Assembly: GCA_047629975.1 (NCBI GenBank)
Contig: JBLHUT010000196.1
Span: 1 to 6,894, forward strand
From: JBLHUT01 sp047629975
GTDB lineage: Bacteria > Pseudomonadota > Alphaproteobacteria > Rhodobacterales > Rhodobacteraceae
Direction: 5' to 3'
DNA length: 6,894 nt
Shown piece by piece: positions 5,884-6,894 of the stretch. How positions within the stretch are numbered: the stretch's first letter is position 1; each line of letters begins with the position of its first letter. The position numbers and the translations under genes were made by a program. The notes under the pieces were generated by a model. It ran no database searches. It was not told the origin of the DNA and worked only from the letters and a program-made list of their open reading frames with translations.

Positions 5884-5919
5884 ACCCTTCACACGTTTTT
5901 AACAGGCCGCGTGAAGGGT
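5884..5919. repeat. Long inverted repeat, 12-base arms
   Basis: ACCCTTCACACG (5884-5895) pairs with CGCGTGAAGGGT (5908-5919) with one mismatch (A/C), leaving a 12-base loop that includes TTTTT. No T-run follows the stem on either strand, so it is not a standard intrinsic terminator. It could be an RNA hairpin in the leader of the gene at 6010 or a binding site with two spaced half-sites. Confidence 0.55.
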
Positions 5920-6009
5920 AGGCCGAGGTGCCCGCAAACGTTCCGCTAATTTTAGGACAAAGCGTTACGGTGGCTTGACCTGCCCCTTCTAAGCGTCGAG
6001 GATATTAGA

Positions 6010-6432
6010 ATGCATATTCGAAAACTGACCCCCGATTACGCCGTCTCGCCGCAGATCACACCAGCAGACCTACCGGCGATTGCCGCGGCAGGATTCAAGA
6101 CCATTCTTTGTAACCGGCCTGACGCCGAGATTCCTGCTGATTTACAGGCTGCGTCCCTACGCGCCGCAACCGAAGCCGCAGGGCTGACCTTTGTCGAAAA
6201 TCCGGTTACGCACGGCGCGATGACATTGGCGCTGATCGAATTGCAGGCCCAAACAATCGCGGGGCCGGGTCCGGTTCTGGCGTATTGCGCGTCGGGCACC
6301 CGGTCGACTGTGGTCTGGATGTTCGGGCAGGCACATAGTGTTCCCTCCGACACGCTGATTTCTGCGGCCGCCGAAGCGGGCTATCAGCTCGAGGGGTTGA
6401 GACCACAACTCGACTCGGCCTTCAAAGGTTAA
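6010..6432 (+). CDS. Blh/TIGR01244-type phosphatase-like (DUF442) protein
   Basis: A 140-residue stand-alone domain of the TIGR01244/DUF442 family, related to dual-specificity phosphatases and to the N-terminal part of Blh, a beta-lactamase-hydrolase-like protein involved in sulfide oxidation in some bacteria. The fold signs run in order: an N-terminal strand with VSPQITPADLPAIAAAGFKTILCNRPD (12-38; the CNRPD motif is typical), NPVTHG (64-69), and the phosphate-binding loop YCASGTRS with Cys93 and Arg98 (92-99), which fits C-x-x-G-x-R. It may act as a phosphatase or on a persulfide-type substrate; the reaction is not established. It is cytosolic, with no signal peptide. GAGG stands 8 bases before the ATG. 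No rhodanese, Blh metallo-hydrolase or sulfide quinone reductase gene is in view. It converges on the gene ending at 6469, with 36 bases between the stops. Confidence 0.88.
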   Translation: MHIRKLTPDYAVSPQITPADLPAIAAAGFKTILCNRPDAEIPADLQAASLRAATEAAGLTFVENPVTHGAMTLALIELQAQTIAGPGPVLAYCASGTRSTVVWMFGQAHSVPSDTLISAAAEAGYQLEGLRPQLDSAFKG

Positions 6433-6445
6433 ACAGACCTGCCGC

Positions 6446-6455
6446 CTGTCGACAG
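6446..6455. repeat. Palindrome CTGTCGACAG in the convergent spacer
   Basis: A perfect 10-base palindrome between the two convergent stop codons (6432 and 6469), with short GCCG/CGGC flanks that could extend the stem. No T-run follows, so it is only a weak candidate for a shared terminator. Confidence 0.3.
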
Positions 6456-6468
6456 CACCGGCGTGTTA

Positions 6469-6894
6469 TCAGCGAACAGAGAGATCGGGCAGATCGTCAA
6501 GTGACGGCAAATCCGGAAAGCCTCCTGCGCCGTCAAGATCTGGAAGATCAGGGAAGTCGGGGATATCCGGCAAGTCGGGCAACGCCCCCAGATCAGCCAG
6601 ATCCGGAATATCCGGCATTGCAGACAAATCGCCGAAGTCGGAAATACCGTCACCGTCGCCTGCGCCAAGGATATCGGGCAGATCATCAATGTCCTGAATA
6701 CTGCCAAGATCCGACAGATCGGGCATGTTTATCTCTGGCAATCCGGTGTCGAGACTCATGAGGTTGTTGATATCCTCCTCTTCCTCCTCCATCGGTCCAA
6801 CCGTCCCCATCAGGTCCTTTTCCACCGAAGTGCGGCCTTGGGGCCCGGAGCCACTTGCATCGATAAACGACCGGCGCGCCTGTTGCTGCGCGGT
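6469..6894 (-). CDS. Acidic PD-repeat protein, C-terminal part (5' end outside window)
   Basis: I do not recognise this protein. The frame is open to the window edge, so only the last 141 residues are seen. A GTG at 6825 could be a start, but it has no convincing ribosome binding site and the upstream codons continue in normal protein-like sequence (QQQARRSFIDASGSGPQGR). A gene running past the edge is therefore more likely. An acidic run MEEEEEDINNLM follows. The last 90 or so residues are a low-complexity, strongly acidic repeat of PDL/PDI/PDF units (PDLPDIPDFPDLPDLDG near the end) with almost no basic residue until the final SVR. No membrane segment is seen in the visible part. The gene ends with TGA directly followed by TAA. 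The repeated prolines use different codons, so the repeat is kept at protein level. A flexible linker, a calcium- or cation-binding tail, or a binding surface are all possible. Confidence 0.7.
   Translation of the reverse strand, partial: TAQQQARRSFIDASGSGPQGRTSVEKDLMGTVGPMEEEEEDINNLMSLDTGLPEINMPDLSDLGSIQDIDDLPDILGAGDGDGISDFGDLSAMPDIPDLADLGALPDLPDIPDFPDLPDLDGAGGFPDLPSLDDLPDLSVR

Larger units (their letters stand above)
5623..6009. other. Noncoding stretch between mmcB and the Blh-like gene
   Basis: 387 bases without a convincing gene. The short open frames on both strands overlap one another, lack ribosome binding sites and encode no recognisable sequence. The stretch holds a repeated TACCTGT (5683-5689 and 5699-5705), CCTGG elements at 5791 and 5804, a 16-bp palindrome (5814-5829) and a 12-base-arm inverted repeat (5884-5919). 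The last part should contain the promoter of the gene at 6010. A TTGACC occurs at about 5974-5979 but has no -10 at a proper distance before the ribosome binding site. A small RNA cannot be excluded. Confidence 0.5.

Noticed and set aside
5655..5885. A minus-strand small protein of 76 residues in the noncoding stretch
   Set aside because: No clear ribosome binding site, no recognisable features, and competing plus-strand frames of similar quality over the same bases.
1..6894. CRISPR array, mobile element, prophage or novel defence system
   Set aside because: No regularly spaced repeats, transposase, integrase or defence-type domain was seen; apart from the acidic repeat protein the genes are conserved housekeeping or lineage genes.

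Overview
The window looks like chromosomal backbone DNA from an alphaproteobacterium of the Rhodobacteraceae, probably the Roseobacter group. Supporting signs are the RpoH of RpoHI type, the MmcB repair protein with an alphaproteobacterial LexA box, a tRNA-His of the alphaproteobacterial kind that lacks G-1, and two small proteins that look like lineage-restricted families (DUF6476-like and DUF6324-like, named from memory of their sequence pattern). I see no transposase, integrase, CRISPR array, rRNA or phage gene.

Layout. Positions 1-93 hold nothing I can call. Four minus-strand genes follow: ribE (riboflavin synthase, 94-681), a Gfo/Idh/MocA oxidoreductase (782-1759), rpoH (heat-shock sigma factor, 1958-2851, with an intrinsic terminator at 1864-1898) and an RluD-type pseudouridine synthase (3018-4070). 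The pseudouridine synthase gene diverges from a small membrane-protein gene (4069-4374). Their two start codons share one CATG, so they have no intergenic space. A minus-strand tRNA-His (4422-4498) comes next, then a 63-residue conserved small protein (4648-4839, plus). A palindrome-rich spacer (4840-5058) leads to mmcB (5059-5595, minus), which has a perfect GAAC-N7-GAAC SOS box just upstream of its start. A noncoding stretch of nearly 400 bases (5623-6009) carries two striking inverted repeats. A stand-alone Blh/TIGR01244-type phosphatase-like gene follows (6010-6432, plus). The window ends inside a minus-strand gene (6469-6894, truncated by the window edge) whose visible C-terminal part is a very acidic, proline-aspartate repeat domain.

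The genes do not form one pathway. They cover cofactor synthesis, heat-shock transcription, rRNA modification, tRNA supply and SOS-controlled repair. I found no new multi-gene system. The most interesting points are regulatory or structural: the kissing start codons of the rluD-type gene and its divergent neighbour, a combined sigma-32/sigma-70-like rpoH promoter overlapped by a near-palindrome, the SOS box at mmcB, the unusual tRNA-His acceptor end, a 16-bp palindrome whose arms equal those of a lux box, and the acidic repeat protein.
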